Positions 53,387 to 61,629 of a DNA stretch of 64,000 nucleotides are shown piece by piece. The translations under genes were made by a program, and so were the position numbers. Below the pieces are notes generated by a model. The model did not search any database, was not told the DNA's origin, and saw only the letters and a program-made list of their open reading frames with translations. Each line of letters opens with the position of its first letter. Within the stretch, counting starts at the first letter, position 1. The stretch comes from Companilactobacillus musae (GTDB lineage Bacteria > Bacillota > Bacilli > Lactobacillales > Lactobacillaceae), in assembly GCF_003967595.1 (NCBI RefSeq), contig NZ_BIFW01000008.1:1-64000 (forward strand). Reading direction: 5' to 3'.

Positions 53387-53440
53387 GAAGTTTGACTATA
53401 ATCAACATAGTTAATGCTGATTATAGTCAAACTTCTTATT
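53387..53440 (+). terminator. Terminator of phosphatase gene
   Basis: GAAGTTTGACTATAATCA pairs perfectly with TGATTATAGTCAAACTTC (18 bp). Confidence 0.92.
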
Positions 53441-53490
53441 TTCAAAACACCAACATCATAATTTCTTCACATTTGCCAGTTACGATGTAC

Positions 53491-53662
53491 TTGTAAGTTA
53501 AAGGAAATCAAAAAGCTTTAACTTATCCCCCCTATAAACATAATCTTCATATAAAAAAAGATATAGATAAATTAAAAGTCTTAATCCATCCTTCCCCCCT
53601 GATAAATGGATTATTAAATACGAAAAGTCCGTTACTGATCTCTACTTCAGTAACGGACTTTT
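53491..53662 (+). ncRNA. Putative C-rich small RNA
   Basis: Order: hairpin TAAGTTAAAG/CTTTAACTTA (53494-53525), CCCCCC (53527-53532), AT-rich linker, CCCCCC (53594-53599) inside AATCCAT/ATGGATT, then the intrinsic terminator AAAAGTCCGTTACTGA/TCAGTAACGGACTTTT (53623-53662). Exposed C runs are typical of Gram-positive small RNAs that bind Shine-Dalgarno sequences. Promoter not firmly identified; the terminator also serves the minus-strand ABC genes. Confidence 0.5.
53623..53662. terminator. Bidirectional intrinsic terminator
   Basis: A perfect 16-bp stem with A and T flanks, right at the stop of the minus-strand ABC ATPase gene. Confidence 0.9.
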
Positions 53663-53664
53663 TA

Positions 53665-54423
53665 CTATGCCTCAAATGCGGCTAATAATTGTTCTTGTTT
53701 AAGATTTTTCTTTTCTGTGCCTTTAACATCCAACTTGATTTGACCATCTTGAATCATTACCAAACGATTACCATACTTCAAAGCATCTGACATTTTATGT
53801 GTAATCATCATCGTTGTTAATTGTTCTCTCAAAACAATCTGATCAGTTATTTTCATAACTTCCTGACTTGTTTTAGGATCAAGTGCTGCGGTATGTTCGT
53901 CTAACAATAACAATTTTGGTTTACTTAATGTAGCCATCAGTAATGATAAAGCCTGTCTTTGACCACCAGACAAATATTTAACTTGCGTGTTCAAAAAATT
54001 TTCCAGTCCCATATTCAAAGTAGCTAATAATTGTTGATATGATTCGATATCCCCCTTTTTCTGATACCATTTCAAATTGATCGTATGGGTATGACTTTGG
54101 GCTAGAACCAAATTTTGCAAAACTGTTAAATCACCAGCAGTTCCCATTTTAGGATCTTGGAAAACTCGTGACATCCAACGAGAACGGTACGCAACTGATT
54201 TTTTAGAAACATTATGATTGGCCAAGTCGATTTCGCCGGCATCAGCGTTCAATGTACCAGCAATAGTATTCAAAAGTGTTGATTTACCAGCACCATTATT
54301 CCCAATAACTGAGATAAAATCGCCTTCATTAACTTGTAAATTAATATTTTTCAAAACATGACGCTCATTCTCAGTCCCGGGAAAGAATACCTTCTGTAGA
54401 TGCTGCACTTGTAATACTTTCAT
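53665..54423 (-). CDS. ABC importer ATPase (TrpXYZ-like system)
   Basis: 252 residues. Walker A GNNGAGKST (~41), signature LSGGQRQALSLL (~151), Walker B LLLLDEHTAALDP (~170) with DEHTAALD typical of the COG1101 ATPases of this importer class. Its ATG lies 53 bp inside the permease gene, with GAGGAAC 8 bp upstream. Third gene of a three-gene operon under the predicted Phe attenuator. Confidence 0.85.
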   Translation of the reverse strand: MKVLQVQHLQKVFFPGTENERHVLKNINLQVNEGDFISVIGNNGAGKSTLLNTIAGTLNADAGEIDLANHNVSKKSVAYRSRWMSRVFQDPKMGTAGDLTVLQNLVLAQSHTHTINLKWYQKKGDIESYQQLLATLNMGLENFLNTQVKYLSGGQRQALSLLMATLSKPKLLLLDEHTAALDPKTSQEVMKITDQIVLREQLTTMMITHKMSDALKYGNRLVMIQDGQIKLDVKGTEKKNLKQEQLLAAFEA

Positions 54424-55321
54424 CGTCTTGTTCCTCCATTTGTTCTAAGTATTTCTTCAATTGACGTTTTGTTCTAATTCGATTTTGGATAATTGGTACA
54501 CAGATAACAATAATTAAGATAATGGCTGAAAGTATCTTCAAATCGTCTGCTGGGAAGCCTAAACTCATCGCTACCGTTAATAATAATCGATAGATTATAG
54601 CTCCGACTACCATTGCTATTAAACGAGTTAAAATTCCATGTCCACGTAGGAATATTTCACCAACAAGAACTGAAGCTAATCCAATAACAATTGTTCCAAT
54701 ACCCATTCCGATATCAGCATAACCATTACTTTGGGCAACTAAAGCTCCAGATAAAGCGATAAATCCATTGGAAATGGCATATCCAAAAATAATCATTCCG
54801 TCGGTATTGATACCATTAGCAGCTGACATATCTTTATTATTACCAGTTGCCATTAGAGAAAGTCCTAATCTAGTTTTGAACATCATATACAACAATCCCA
54901 CTACGATTACTGTAATTAACAATCCTAAGACAATCGTTTGAACCTCTAAGCTCCAACCTTCTGGCAAATACTCTGTCAAAACTTTTTGATTTAATAACGG
55001 TACATTGGATTTGCCCATAATATGCATATTGATTGAATACAAGCCTGTCATCGTTAAAATACCAGCCAATAGTGAAGGGATCTTTAACTTTGTATCGAGA
55101 ATTCCCGTAATTAATCCGGCTACGCAGCCAGCCAAAAATCCAGCTAGTGAAGCTACAATGGCCGACTGACCTTTCAACATTAAACTAACCGCAATAGCTG
55201 CTCCAAAAGGAAAACTACCTTCAGTTGTTAAATCAGGAATATCCAAAATTCTAAATGTAATAAAAACACCGATTGCCAAAGGTGCCCATAATAATCCTTG
55301 TCCAAGACTAGATATAATCAT
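54371..55321 (-). CDS. ABC importer permease (TrpXYZ-like system)
   Basis: 316 residues with 8-9 hydrophobic spans, of the branched-chain/COG4120 permease class (LLWAPLAIGVFITFRILDIPDLTTEGSFPFGAA at the N terminus is characteristic). A hydrophilic acidic C terminus (MEEQDDESITSAASTE) overlaps the ATPase gene. GGAGGT precedes the ATG. Confidence 0.85.
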   Translation of the reverse strand: MIISSLGQGLLWAPLAIGVFITFRILDIPDLTTEGSFPFGAAIAVSLMLKGQSAIVASLAGFLAGCVAGLITGILDTKLKIPSLLAGILTMTGLYSINMHIMGKSNVPLLNQKVLTEYLPEGWSLEVQTIVLGLLITVIVVGLLYMMFKTRLGLSLMATGNNKDMSAANGINTDGMIIFGYAISNGFIALSGALVAQSNGYADIGMGIGTIVIGLASVLVGEIFLRGHGILTRLIAMVVGAIIYRLLLTVAMSLGFPADDLKILSAIILIIVICVPIIQNRIRTKRQLKKYLEQMEEQDDESITSAASTEGILSRD

Positions 55322-55345
55322 TTCTCTACCTCCAAAAATTTCCTA

Positions 55346-56314
55346 CTAAGGTTTCTTGATTTGATCAGGATTGATTCCAAGTGCTTTAGCATTATCTTTG
55401 TTGATATAAAGTCTCAAAGTATGTGATATTTCAACTGGCATATCTTGAGGTTTCTTTTTATCAATCAAAATCTTGTAAGCCATCTTAGCTGTTTGCTTTC
55501 CTAAATCATTGTAATTAATACCATATGTAGCTGTACCACCATCTTCAGCCATTTCAATTGAACCTGTGACAACTGGCAATTTAGCCTCACGAGCTTTTTT
55601 ACCAACAGTTTTCATTGAACTAGCCATCAAATTATCAGTTGGAATATAAATACCTGAAACCTTGTCGGCCATACCTGACAAAGCACTAGCAACATCGTTA
55701 GTACTTGTTACACTGACAATATTTAATTTAAGATTATGATTTTTAGCATATTTTTTAACCATCTTGATCTGTAAAACTGAATTTTCTTCTGATGAATTAT
55801 ATAAAACACCAACTGGTTTATTATTCTTAGTCAAAGTAGTTAATAGTTTAACTTGCTTATCAACTGGTCCTAAATCTTTAGTACCAGTGACGTTAGTATT
55901 AGGCTTGTTATCACTCTTGACCAAACCGGCACTCTCTAAATTAGTTACAGCTGTGACAACAATTGGAGTTGATTTAGTTTTCTTAGCCAAAGCTTGTGCT
56001 GATGGTGTAGCAATACCTAAGATCAAATCATTTTTCTTTTGAGTCAATTGTTGTGCCATTGAATTAAGATTTGATTGATCCCCTTGAGCATTTTGATAGT
56101 TATAATTAACCTTGATTGACTTGTCATGTTGCTTAACTTCTTTATTTAATTCTTCCTTGAATCCTTTACGTGCTGCATCTAATGAGCCATGTGGCACAAT
56201 CTGTAAAATTCCTACGTTAAGTGTTTTTTTATCCGCTGCAGAATTATTAGAACAACCTACTAATGCCAAGGCTGCCATCGCTACTGTCAACAAACTAATT
56301 AATGTTTTTTTCAT
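55346..56314 (-). CDS. ABC importer substrate-binding lipoprotein (TrpX-like)
   Basis: 322 residues. Lipoprotein signal with lipobox LVGC (~20); LNVGILQIVPHGSLDAARKGF and GIATPSAQALAKKT are the COG2984 (ABC_sub_bind) signature. The start at 56314 follows GGGAGG by 8 bp; the frame runs 26 codons further upstream, but that extension would pass through the leader terminator. Relatives transport aromatic amino acids or derivatives. The Phe-rich leader points to phenylalanine or a related compound as the signal and possible substrate. Confidence 0.86.
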   Translation of the reverse strand: MKKTLISLLTVAMAALALVGCSNNSAADKKTLNVGILQIVPHGSLDAARKGFKEELNKEVKQHDKSIKVNYNYQNAQGDQSNLNSMAQQLTQKKNDLILGIATPSAQALAKKTKSTPIVVTAVTNLESAGLVKSDNKPNTNVTGTKDLGPVDKQVKLLTTLTKNNKPVGVLYNSSEENSVLQIKMVKKYAKNHNLKLNIVSVTSTNDVASALSGMADKVSGIYIPTDNLMASSMKTVGKKAREAKLPVVTGSIEMAEDGGTATYGINYNDLGKQTAKMAYKILIDKKKPQDMPVEISHTLRLYINKDNAKALGINPDQIKKP

Positions 56315-56337
56315 GAAATTCATCCTCCCAAATATAT

Positions 56338-56374
56338 AAAAAAACCAGCTAGATTCGGATACGAATCTAACTGG
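56338..56374 (-). terminator. Attenuator terminator upstream of ABC importer
   Basis: CCAGTTAGATTC/GAATCTAGCTGG, then seven T, 24 bp before the lipoprotein start. It is placed to stop transcription after the leader. Confidence 0.9.
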
Positions 56375-56515
56375 TTTTTTACTTGGGCCCAAATAATTTC
56401 TCCAGATAGATTCAACCCTGTATCTATCTGGCTTTAAATGACATGCTTAAAAGCTTTAGCCAATCGATAGATACGAACACGTACGCGTCCGTATCCTATC
56501 AATGGGATACAAACG
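56375..56515 (-). promoter_or_regulatory. Mutually exclusive leader hairpins
   Basis: Segments on the minus strand: 1 = CTTTAGC within the Phe codons (56537-56531); 2 = 56474-56454 (GTATCTATC...GCTAAAG); 3 = CCAGATAGATAC (56431-56420); 4 = ATCTATCTGG (56411-56402); 5:6 = terminator. Pairings 1:2, 2:3 (GTATCTATC/GATAGATAC, perfect), 3:4 (perfect) and 4:5 (ATCTATCTGG/CCAGTTAGAT, one mismatch) exclude each other in turn. Confidence 0.75.
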
Positions 56516-56581
56516 CTATCTAAAGAAAAAGCTAAAGGCAAATTGATTATTTAAATGTGAGTTTTGATTATTAATTTTCAT
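56516..56581 (-). CDS. Phenylalanine-rich leader peptide
   Basis: A 21-residue frame ATG...TAG with GAGGGG 9 bp upstream. Its C terminus is FAFSFFFR: five of the last eight residues are Phe (codons TTT/TTC). It lies ahead of alternating hairpins and a terminator, so its translation should report Phe-tRNA supply. It is too short for routine gene callers. Confidence 0.78.
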   Translation of the reverse strand: MKINNQNSHLNNQFAFSFFFR

Positions 56582-56616
56582 AATAAAGTTCCCCTCGTTT
56601 TCAATTTACAATGACT

Positions 56617-56645
56617 AGTAAAGCATTTAAAAATTAGTCTGTCAA
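56617..56645 (-). promoter_or_regulatory. Promoter of the leader-ABC operon
   Basis: TTGACA (56645-56640), 17-bp spacer and extended -10 TGC-TTTACT (-10 at 56622-56617); start expected near 56610, ~28 bases before the leader ATG. Confidence 0.7.
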
Positions 56646-56702
56646 TAATAATATTAAAATAATCTAATTTATCAACGCAATATATTAGGAAATGTTGTTG
56701 AA

Positions 56703-56869
56703 GGATGCCGTCCTCCGCATCAAAGCCGATAGGGCTGGAACGTAGTGGGCCGACTTGGAGCCTCTTGGCTTTGCCAACAGTCTTCAAGTTCGACCTTCTA
56801 CTAACCTCACTTCGTGAGCTAAGTAGAATTTCACTACTGAGCCCATCGGATTTGATACTCCGGACTAGG
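56703..56869 (-). repeat. 165-bp three-way-junction element, copy E
   Basis: Reverse orientation. Outer arms ATCAAAGCCGATAGGGCT and AGCCCATCGGATTTGAT; hairpins TTCTACTAACCTCAC/GTGAGCTAAGTAGAA and CTTGGAGCCTCTTGGC/GCCAACAGTCTTCAAG; internal CTGGAACGTAGTGGG. Confidence 0.88.
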
Positions 56870-57059
56870 TTTTTTCTCTGTTAGTTTAGTTACCTTGAAT
56901 TCTAAGTAATTAGAAAAAAGTCCATTAAGAAACTTATAGTATAAACAAACTGACACTTTAGCAAAAACTACTTTGTAAATTAATTAATTAAAAACTTCTA
57001 AAATGATAAAAACCAATTTCCTATATTGCAAGTTTACTCAATAATCCTAAATCTCAAGC

Positions 57060-57223
57060 CCTAGTCGGGAGTGAAACCTCTGTGGATGCTCAGTAGTGAA
57101 ATTGTCCTTAGTGGGTTTCCCACTTAGGACAAGGCCAGTCTTGAAGACAATGTGAACTTCATTGGCTCCAAGCTGTGCCCACTACGTTCCAGCATCCACA
57201 GAGGTTTCACGGACGACGGCATT
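57060..57223 (+). repeat. 165-bp three-way-junction element, copy F
   Basis: CCTAGTCGGGAG to GGACGACGGCATT. Outer stem GTGAAACCTCTGTGGATGCT pairs perfectly with AGCATCCACAGAGGTTTCAC. Hairpins TTGTCCTTAGTGGG/CCCACTTAGGACAA and CTTGAAGACAATG/CATTGGCTCCAAG. Confidence 0.88.
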
Positions 57224-57342
57224 CTTAATTAATATAGGTACTTTTTAGTCCCTACTGCACTTTAAAGTACGTAATTGTTTATTTATCCCAACCCCATATA
57301 ATGATACACATACTTAATTATTACCTAAGGGGTGAAATGAAT

Positions 57343-58551
57343 ATGAACAAAAAAGTGTCATCAACTTGGATTCTTTTGTCACTAGCTATCAGTGCTTTTG
57401 CAATTGGATCAACAGAATTTATCAGTGTTGGTATTATGCCAATGCTTACTAAGGCCTTTGGCATATCTTTAGCACAAGGTGGATTAACTGTTTCTATTTA
57501 TGCAACAGGAATTATGTTTGGAGCTCCTATTTTGGCTTTGATCACTAATCGCTGGGATAGAAAAAAACTACTGATTGGTATCATGATCAGTTTTATCATT
57601 GGAAATCTTTTAGCCGCTATGGCCCCAACGTTTGCTATTCTTTTGGCAGGCCGTGTAATTGCTGCTTTAGCACACGGAATTTTCATGACGATTGCTTCAT
57701 TGATTGCCGCTGACGTGGTTGCTCCTAACAAACGTGCTTCAGCTATTGCAGTTATGTTTACTGGTTTAACAGTCGCAACTATTACTGGTGTGCCTATTGG
57801 TACTTTTATCGGTAACACTTGGGGTTGGAGATTGTCATTCTTCTTCCTTGTTGCACTTGGTCTAATAGGATTGATTACTAACATCGTTTTAGTTCCAAAT
57901 GAATTGCCATTGCCAAAACCTACTAGTGTCAAAGGCATTTGGAGAATTTTGAAACAACCACAATTGCTGTTGATTCTTTTGATCACAGCTTTGGGTTACG
58001 GTGCAACTTTCCCCGTATACACTTATTTAACAACAATTCTTAATAAGAATATGGGCTGGTCACAAGGCGCAATTGTTATTATTTTAATTGTCTATGGTGC
58101 AGCAGTTGCTGTTGGAAATACATTGGGTGGTCGCTGGGCTAATAAACGTCCATTATTGGCTTTATTGAAGATGTTTGTTGGCTTAGGCGTTGCTTTGATT
58201 GTTATGAAGTTTGCTATGAACTCGCATTTCCTCGGCTTACTTGCTGTATTATTGTTAGGACTTTTCGCCTTTATGAACGTTCCTGGATTGCAACTTTATA
58301 TCGTTCAATTAGCTGAAAAATACACTCCTAATGAAGTTCCTCTAGCATCAGCCTTGAATATTTCAGCTTTCAATGTGGGAATTACTTTAGGATCAACTGT
58401 TGGTGGTCAAATGGTCGCCAACAGTCAATTAACTAACACTCCGTGGGCTGGTATTGCTATGCTAGTAGTTGGTATTATTTTGATTTGGGCTTTAATGAAA
58501 ATGGAAGTCTCAGTCGCTAAAACTGAAGATTTAGACTTAGAAAATTGCTAA
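57343..58551 (+). CDS. MFS efflux transporter (DHA1, AraJ/YdhP-like)
   Basis: About 402 residues with twelve spans. N-terminal FAIGSTEFISVGIMPMLTKAFGIS and GRVIAALAHGIFMTIASLIAADVV are typical of the AraJ/NepI/YdhL group. Two ATGs (57337 and 57343) follow AAGGGGTG; 57343 has 8-bp spacing. The HxlR gene is downstream in the same direction, so the pair is probably a regulated efflux unit. Substrate unknown; purine ribonucleosides, arabinose and drugs occur in relatives. Confidence 0.86.
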   Translation: MNKKVSSTWILLSLAISAFAIGSTEFISVGIMPMLTKAFGISLAQGGLTVSIYATGIMFGAPILALITNRWDRKKLLIGIMISFIIGNLLAAMAPTFAILLAGRVIAALAHGIFMTIASLIAADVVAPNKRASAIAVMFTGLTVATITGVPIGTFIGNTWGWRLSFFFLVALGLIGLITNIVLVPNELPLPKPTSVKGIWRILKQPQLLLILLITALGYGATFPVYTYLTTILNKNMGWSQGAIVIILIVYGAAVAVGNTLGGRWANKRPLLALLKMFVGLGVALIVMKFAMNSHFLGLLAVLLLGLFAFMNVPGLQLYIVQLAEKYTPNEVPLASALNISAFNVGITLGSTVGGQMVANSQLTNTPWAGIAMLVVGIILIWALMKMEVSVAKTEDLDLENC

Positions 58552-58609
58552 GACTAATTAGTGATGTTATGATTTAAAAATTAGATAAGAATATTGAGAG
58601 GATGGCATT

Positions 58610-58999
58610 ATGAAACAAGCAATTTATAATATTGGTGTCGAAAATACAATGAGAATAATTGGTGGCAAATGGAAACCAATTATTCTTTGTCACTTAAAAC
58701 ATGGCAAAATGCGAACTGGTCAATTGCGCCGTGCCATCCCTAACATCACTCAAAAAATGTTGACTCAACAGTTACGTGAGTTGGAAGATGACGGCATTGT
58801 AGCTCGCAAAGTTTACAATCAAATTCCGCCAAAAGTTGAATACTCATTAACCAACTACGGTCATTCATTAAATAAAATATTGGAAGAACTCTGTGTTTGG
58901 GGTGAAAACGATATTGATCGTCGTAAGGCTAATGGTGAGAACATCATCTTGCTTAACAAAGAAGATGTTGAAAATGATGCATTACCCTATGCAGATTAA
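58610..58999 (+). CDS. HxlR-family transcriptional regulator
   Basis: 129 residues. MRIIGGKWKPIILCHLKHGKMRTGQLRRAIPNITQKMLTQQLRELEDDGIV is the HxlR helix-turn-helix (~14-64), followed by PPKVEYSLTNYGHSL (wing). GAGG 8 bp before the ATG. Probably controls the upstream MFS gene. No conserved redox cysteine at the N terminus of the HypR type. Confidence 0.88.
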   Translation: MKQAIYNIGVENTMRIIGGKWKPIILCHLKHGKMRTGQLRRAIPNITQKMLTQQLRELEDDGIVARKVYNQIPPKVEYSLTNYGHSLNKILEELCVWGENDIDRRKANGENIILLNKEDVENDALPYAD

Positions 59000-59013
59000 A
59001 ATATTTATATAAC

Positions 59014-59055
59014 AAAGGCTCTAACGACAAGACAAAGTCATTAGAGCCTTTTTAT
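59014..59055. terminator. Terminator after HxlR
   Basis: AAAGGCTCTAA pairs with TTAGAGCCTTT followed by T, between two convergent genes. Confidence 0.88.
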
Positions 59056-59061
59056 GTATTT

Positions 59062-59535
59062 CTATTTCACGATCATATCACTAATTGGTACAAACTCATT
59101 AGTCGCCACACGATAATAACTCTTGTCATTAATATATGCTAGACGGTCAGCTTTCCAAGCTGTATTAGGTGCTAATTCACGATTGGTGATTTTCTTACCG
59201 TTTGCAGTATATAGTAATTGCGCTGAACTCTGAGTTTTAACAACAATATTTTTACTTTCATAACTATAAACATCATTAGAATCAACCCACTCATTAGTCG
59301 ATACACGATAATATAGTTTTTCATTAAGAGTTAACTCTTGATCACTATACCAAGAAGTATTCTTACCTAATGCACGATCGCCTACCTTTTGACCTTCGAT
59401 ATTATATAAAACTGTTTCAGTATTATCAGGATTTGTCGCTAATATTCTTTGGACATGTTTAATCGAAGTATTGTCAACATTGGCCGTTGTTTCATGTGAA
59501 CTCGTTGAAACTGTTTCTCCGTTGTTTTTGTGCAT
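59062..59535 (-). pseudogene. 3' part of frameshifted SLAP surface protein
   Basis: 157 residues with two SLAP-like modules (TSWYSD...YYRVSTNEWV; TAWKADRL...YYRVATNEFV). There is no signal peptide and no RBS before the ATG. The upstream frame ends 5 bp away in a His/Thr tract with a different reading frame, and without that stop the two would form one protein of usual SLAP architecture. Best read as the C-terminal part of the gene at 59540-61363 split by a 1-base indel. Confidence 0.75.
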
Positions 59536-59539
59536 TGTC

Positions 59540-61363
59540 TTATAAGAATGAGATGTATTTAGTCTGATGTGTTTGGTGCGTTACATGTGCATGAGTATGT
59601 GTTGCATTGCCGTTATCTTGAATATGATCAGCAGTATTAGATCCATTTGTGGTTGGTTCTTTTTCAACATTCACCGAAGCTGTTTTGGTAATTATATATG
59701 GAGCATCATTTTCATAAAAACTATCTGAAATTTTGTATGAATATCTAACTGTTAATTTACCCTCTTTAGTGACTTTTCCATCCTTAAGAATACCATCAGG
59801 GTCATCAATACTCACCTGAACATCCTTTGTGCTCAATGGTTTATCATCATTATCTAATCCCGAAACAAAGTTATCGGTATTGGACCAATTATCGCCAACT
59901 TTAAGTGATAAATCTTTAGTATCAATAACTTTTCTTAAAATTATATAAACAAACGGATTCGTTTCTACATAATCTTCATCATCTGAAGAATCGCTTCGTT
60001 CCGATTCATCATCATTAGCAGAAAATGTATAAAATTCTTGAGGATAACGTTTTCCTTCACTATCCGCATCTGTTAATAGAACTGAATAGCCTTTGTCTTT
60101 AACAATTTCTGGAATTCCTACATACTCCAAATCAACAGCAATGATGCTCCCCGTATAAACCAAAGTTTGGTCTGTTGCAAATTCATAGGTCCAAAAATTA
60201 TCTATTTCCATAGCATCAGATTTAGCAACAGGCATTAGCTCTTGAATTTCATCAGGAACATCTTCATAATCCTGATTTACTGGATTCACCCATATTGCCT
60301 CATACGGCTTATCCCCAGTGGCTAATTTTATTCCAGACGTTTTTCCAAACCTGACATATCTTCTATATGCTCCAGTAAATTTACTGCTAACTGCACCAAT
60401 TGAAAATTTACCCGCAGTAGCGTCATAAATATTAATTGATTTACCAGCAACTAAGGGAACCGAAATCGAAAAACTACTGCCGCCTTTCATGGGTGTGCCA
60501 TCAAAATAGATTCCAATTTCCGATAAATCAGACCATTTAAAATCGGGATTATCTTTTATCAACTCATCATATGTTTTCATACCAAAAAAATCTGTAGTTG
60601 AATATTTTAAATAAGCATTTTCAGGTAGATTTTTAGTAAGCTCATCTACCGATAGGTCATTTGAAACCTCTACATCGTTTTCTGGAGTGGTTTCTTTATA
60701 ATACTTCGGTAAACATAAAATTTCGCCCAGATTTTCTCTACTACCTGGAAAACGAGAAAAAGTTGTATCCTGATCGTCCCCGCTAGTATTAACCACCGTA
60801 AAAATGGCATTAACATCTTTTGCATTCGCGTCTACCATGACATCGGTAACTTTTGAGTTAGATATAGCCGTCCCACTGTCATTTGTAGCGCTAATTTGAA
60901 CCGTCGTACGTATTGGACTTGTTTCTTCCTGTCCATCTGTCACTCCTTCTTCGGTAGTATCGGTTACCGCTGGAAATTGGGGACTTTCCGGTTGAATATC
61001 ATCGTTATTTGTTTTTGGACTAGCATCATCATTAGATTTAAGAACATCTTTCTCTTTCGCCGAATCACTGTCAACTGATGATTGTTTTGTATCATTTAAA
61101 TCAGATTCTTGATTTGTTTTCGACTGATCAACTGTCGTAACTGACTGTTTATTTTCTTGAGCTATTGGTGTCGATTGAGAATGAATATTTTGTCCATCCT
61201 GTTTTAATTTTTCACCACTTTGAACATTTTCGATAACACTATTATTCTCAGCATCAGCTTTAACATCTATAGTTTGATTTAACCTTACCCCTATAGCAGC
61301 AATACCCAATGCTGTAATAATCAATCCCTTTTTATTGATACTCTCATAGTTTATCCTTCTCAT
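59540..61363 (-). CDS. Surface protein N-terminal part (frameshifted)
   Basis: 607 residues before the premature stop. Signal-like N terminus with hydrophobic span (~12-27) and probable cleavage near VKADA; Ser/Asp/Gln-rich region (~40-150); an uncharacterised beta-rich domain (~165-430); a disordered acidic segment (SDSSDDEDYVE, ~450); a C-terminal beta domain (~480-590); final His/Thr tract THTHAHVTHQTHQT. GAGGAATAGATC before the ATG. SLAP modules appear in another frame just downstream. No known adhesin domain recognised. Confidence 0.75.
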   Translation of the reverse strand: MRRINYESINKKGLIITALGIAAIGVRLNQTIDVKADAENNSVIENVQSGEKLKQDGQNIHSQSTPIAQENKQSVTTVDQSKTNQESDLNDTKQSSVDSDSAKEKDVLKSNDDASPKTNNDDIQPESPQFPAVTDTTEEGVTDGQEETSPIRTTVQISATNDSGTAISNSKVTDVMVDANAKDVNAIFTVVNTSGDDQDTTFSRFPGSRENLGEILCLPKYYKETTPENDVEVSNDLSVDELTKNLPENAYLKYSTTDFFGMKTYDELIKDNPDFKWSDLSEIGIYFDGTPMKGGSSFSISVPLVAGKSINIYDATAGKFSIGAVSSKFTGAYRRYVRFGKTSGIKLATGDKPYEAIWVNPVNQDYEDVPDEIQELMPVAKSDAMEIDNFWTYEFATDQTLVYTGSIIAVDLEYVGIPEIVKDKGYSVLLTDADSEGKRYPQEFYTFSANDDESERSDSSDDEDYVETNPFVYIILRKVIDTKDLSLKVGDNWSNTDNFVSGLDNDDKPLSTKDVQVSIDDPDGILKDGKVTKEGKLTVRYSYKISDSFYENDAPYIITKTASVNVEKEPTTNGSNTADHIQDNGNATHTHAHVTHQTHQTKYISFL

Positions 61364-61574
61364 GATCTATTCCTCTTAAAAAATAATTGAATTATCAGCG
61401 TATGATACTCATGCATTGATAGATAAACTATTGAGCAACCCAACTATAAGAACAACATTTTACACATATTTATTTTCTAATATTTAACTTATTTAATAGA
61501 CTTTTTTTAAGGTATATGTTATCTAAATCTAAAGAAATGAAGTTTTTTGTATCCTTTACGATATTTTGTTGCAC

Positions 61575-61603
61575 AAAAAAAGGATTCCCATATTGGAAAT
61601 CCT
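61575..61603 (-). terminator. Terminator of small membrane protein gene
   Basis: On the minus strand AGGATTTCC-AATA-TGGGAATCCT followed by T's. Confidence 0.8.
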
Positions 61604-61629
61604 ACCCCAGTTGTCTTATGACTGATTAA

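Noticed and set aside
55346-56392. Longer start of the ABC substrate-binding protein
   Set aside because: The extension reads through the attenuator terminator and lacks an RBS; the 56314 start has GGGAGG.
56338-56581. T-box riboswitch in the ABC importer leader
   Set aside because: No AGGGTGGNACCGCG motif; the nearest match is AGGGTTGAA. The leader-peptide attenuator explains the structure better.
56578-56787. A 69-residue minus-strand frame
   Set aside because: It reads through element copy E and the promoter of the leader operon; the RBS serves the leader ATG, which is in another frame.
43206-57223. CRISPR array or IS element
   Set aside because: Copies are long, irregularly spaced and in both orientations, with no spacers. 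They encode no transposase and show no clear terminal target duplications.
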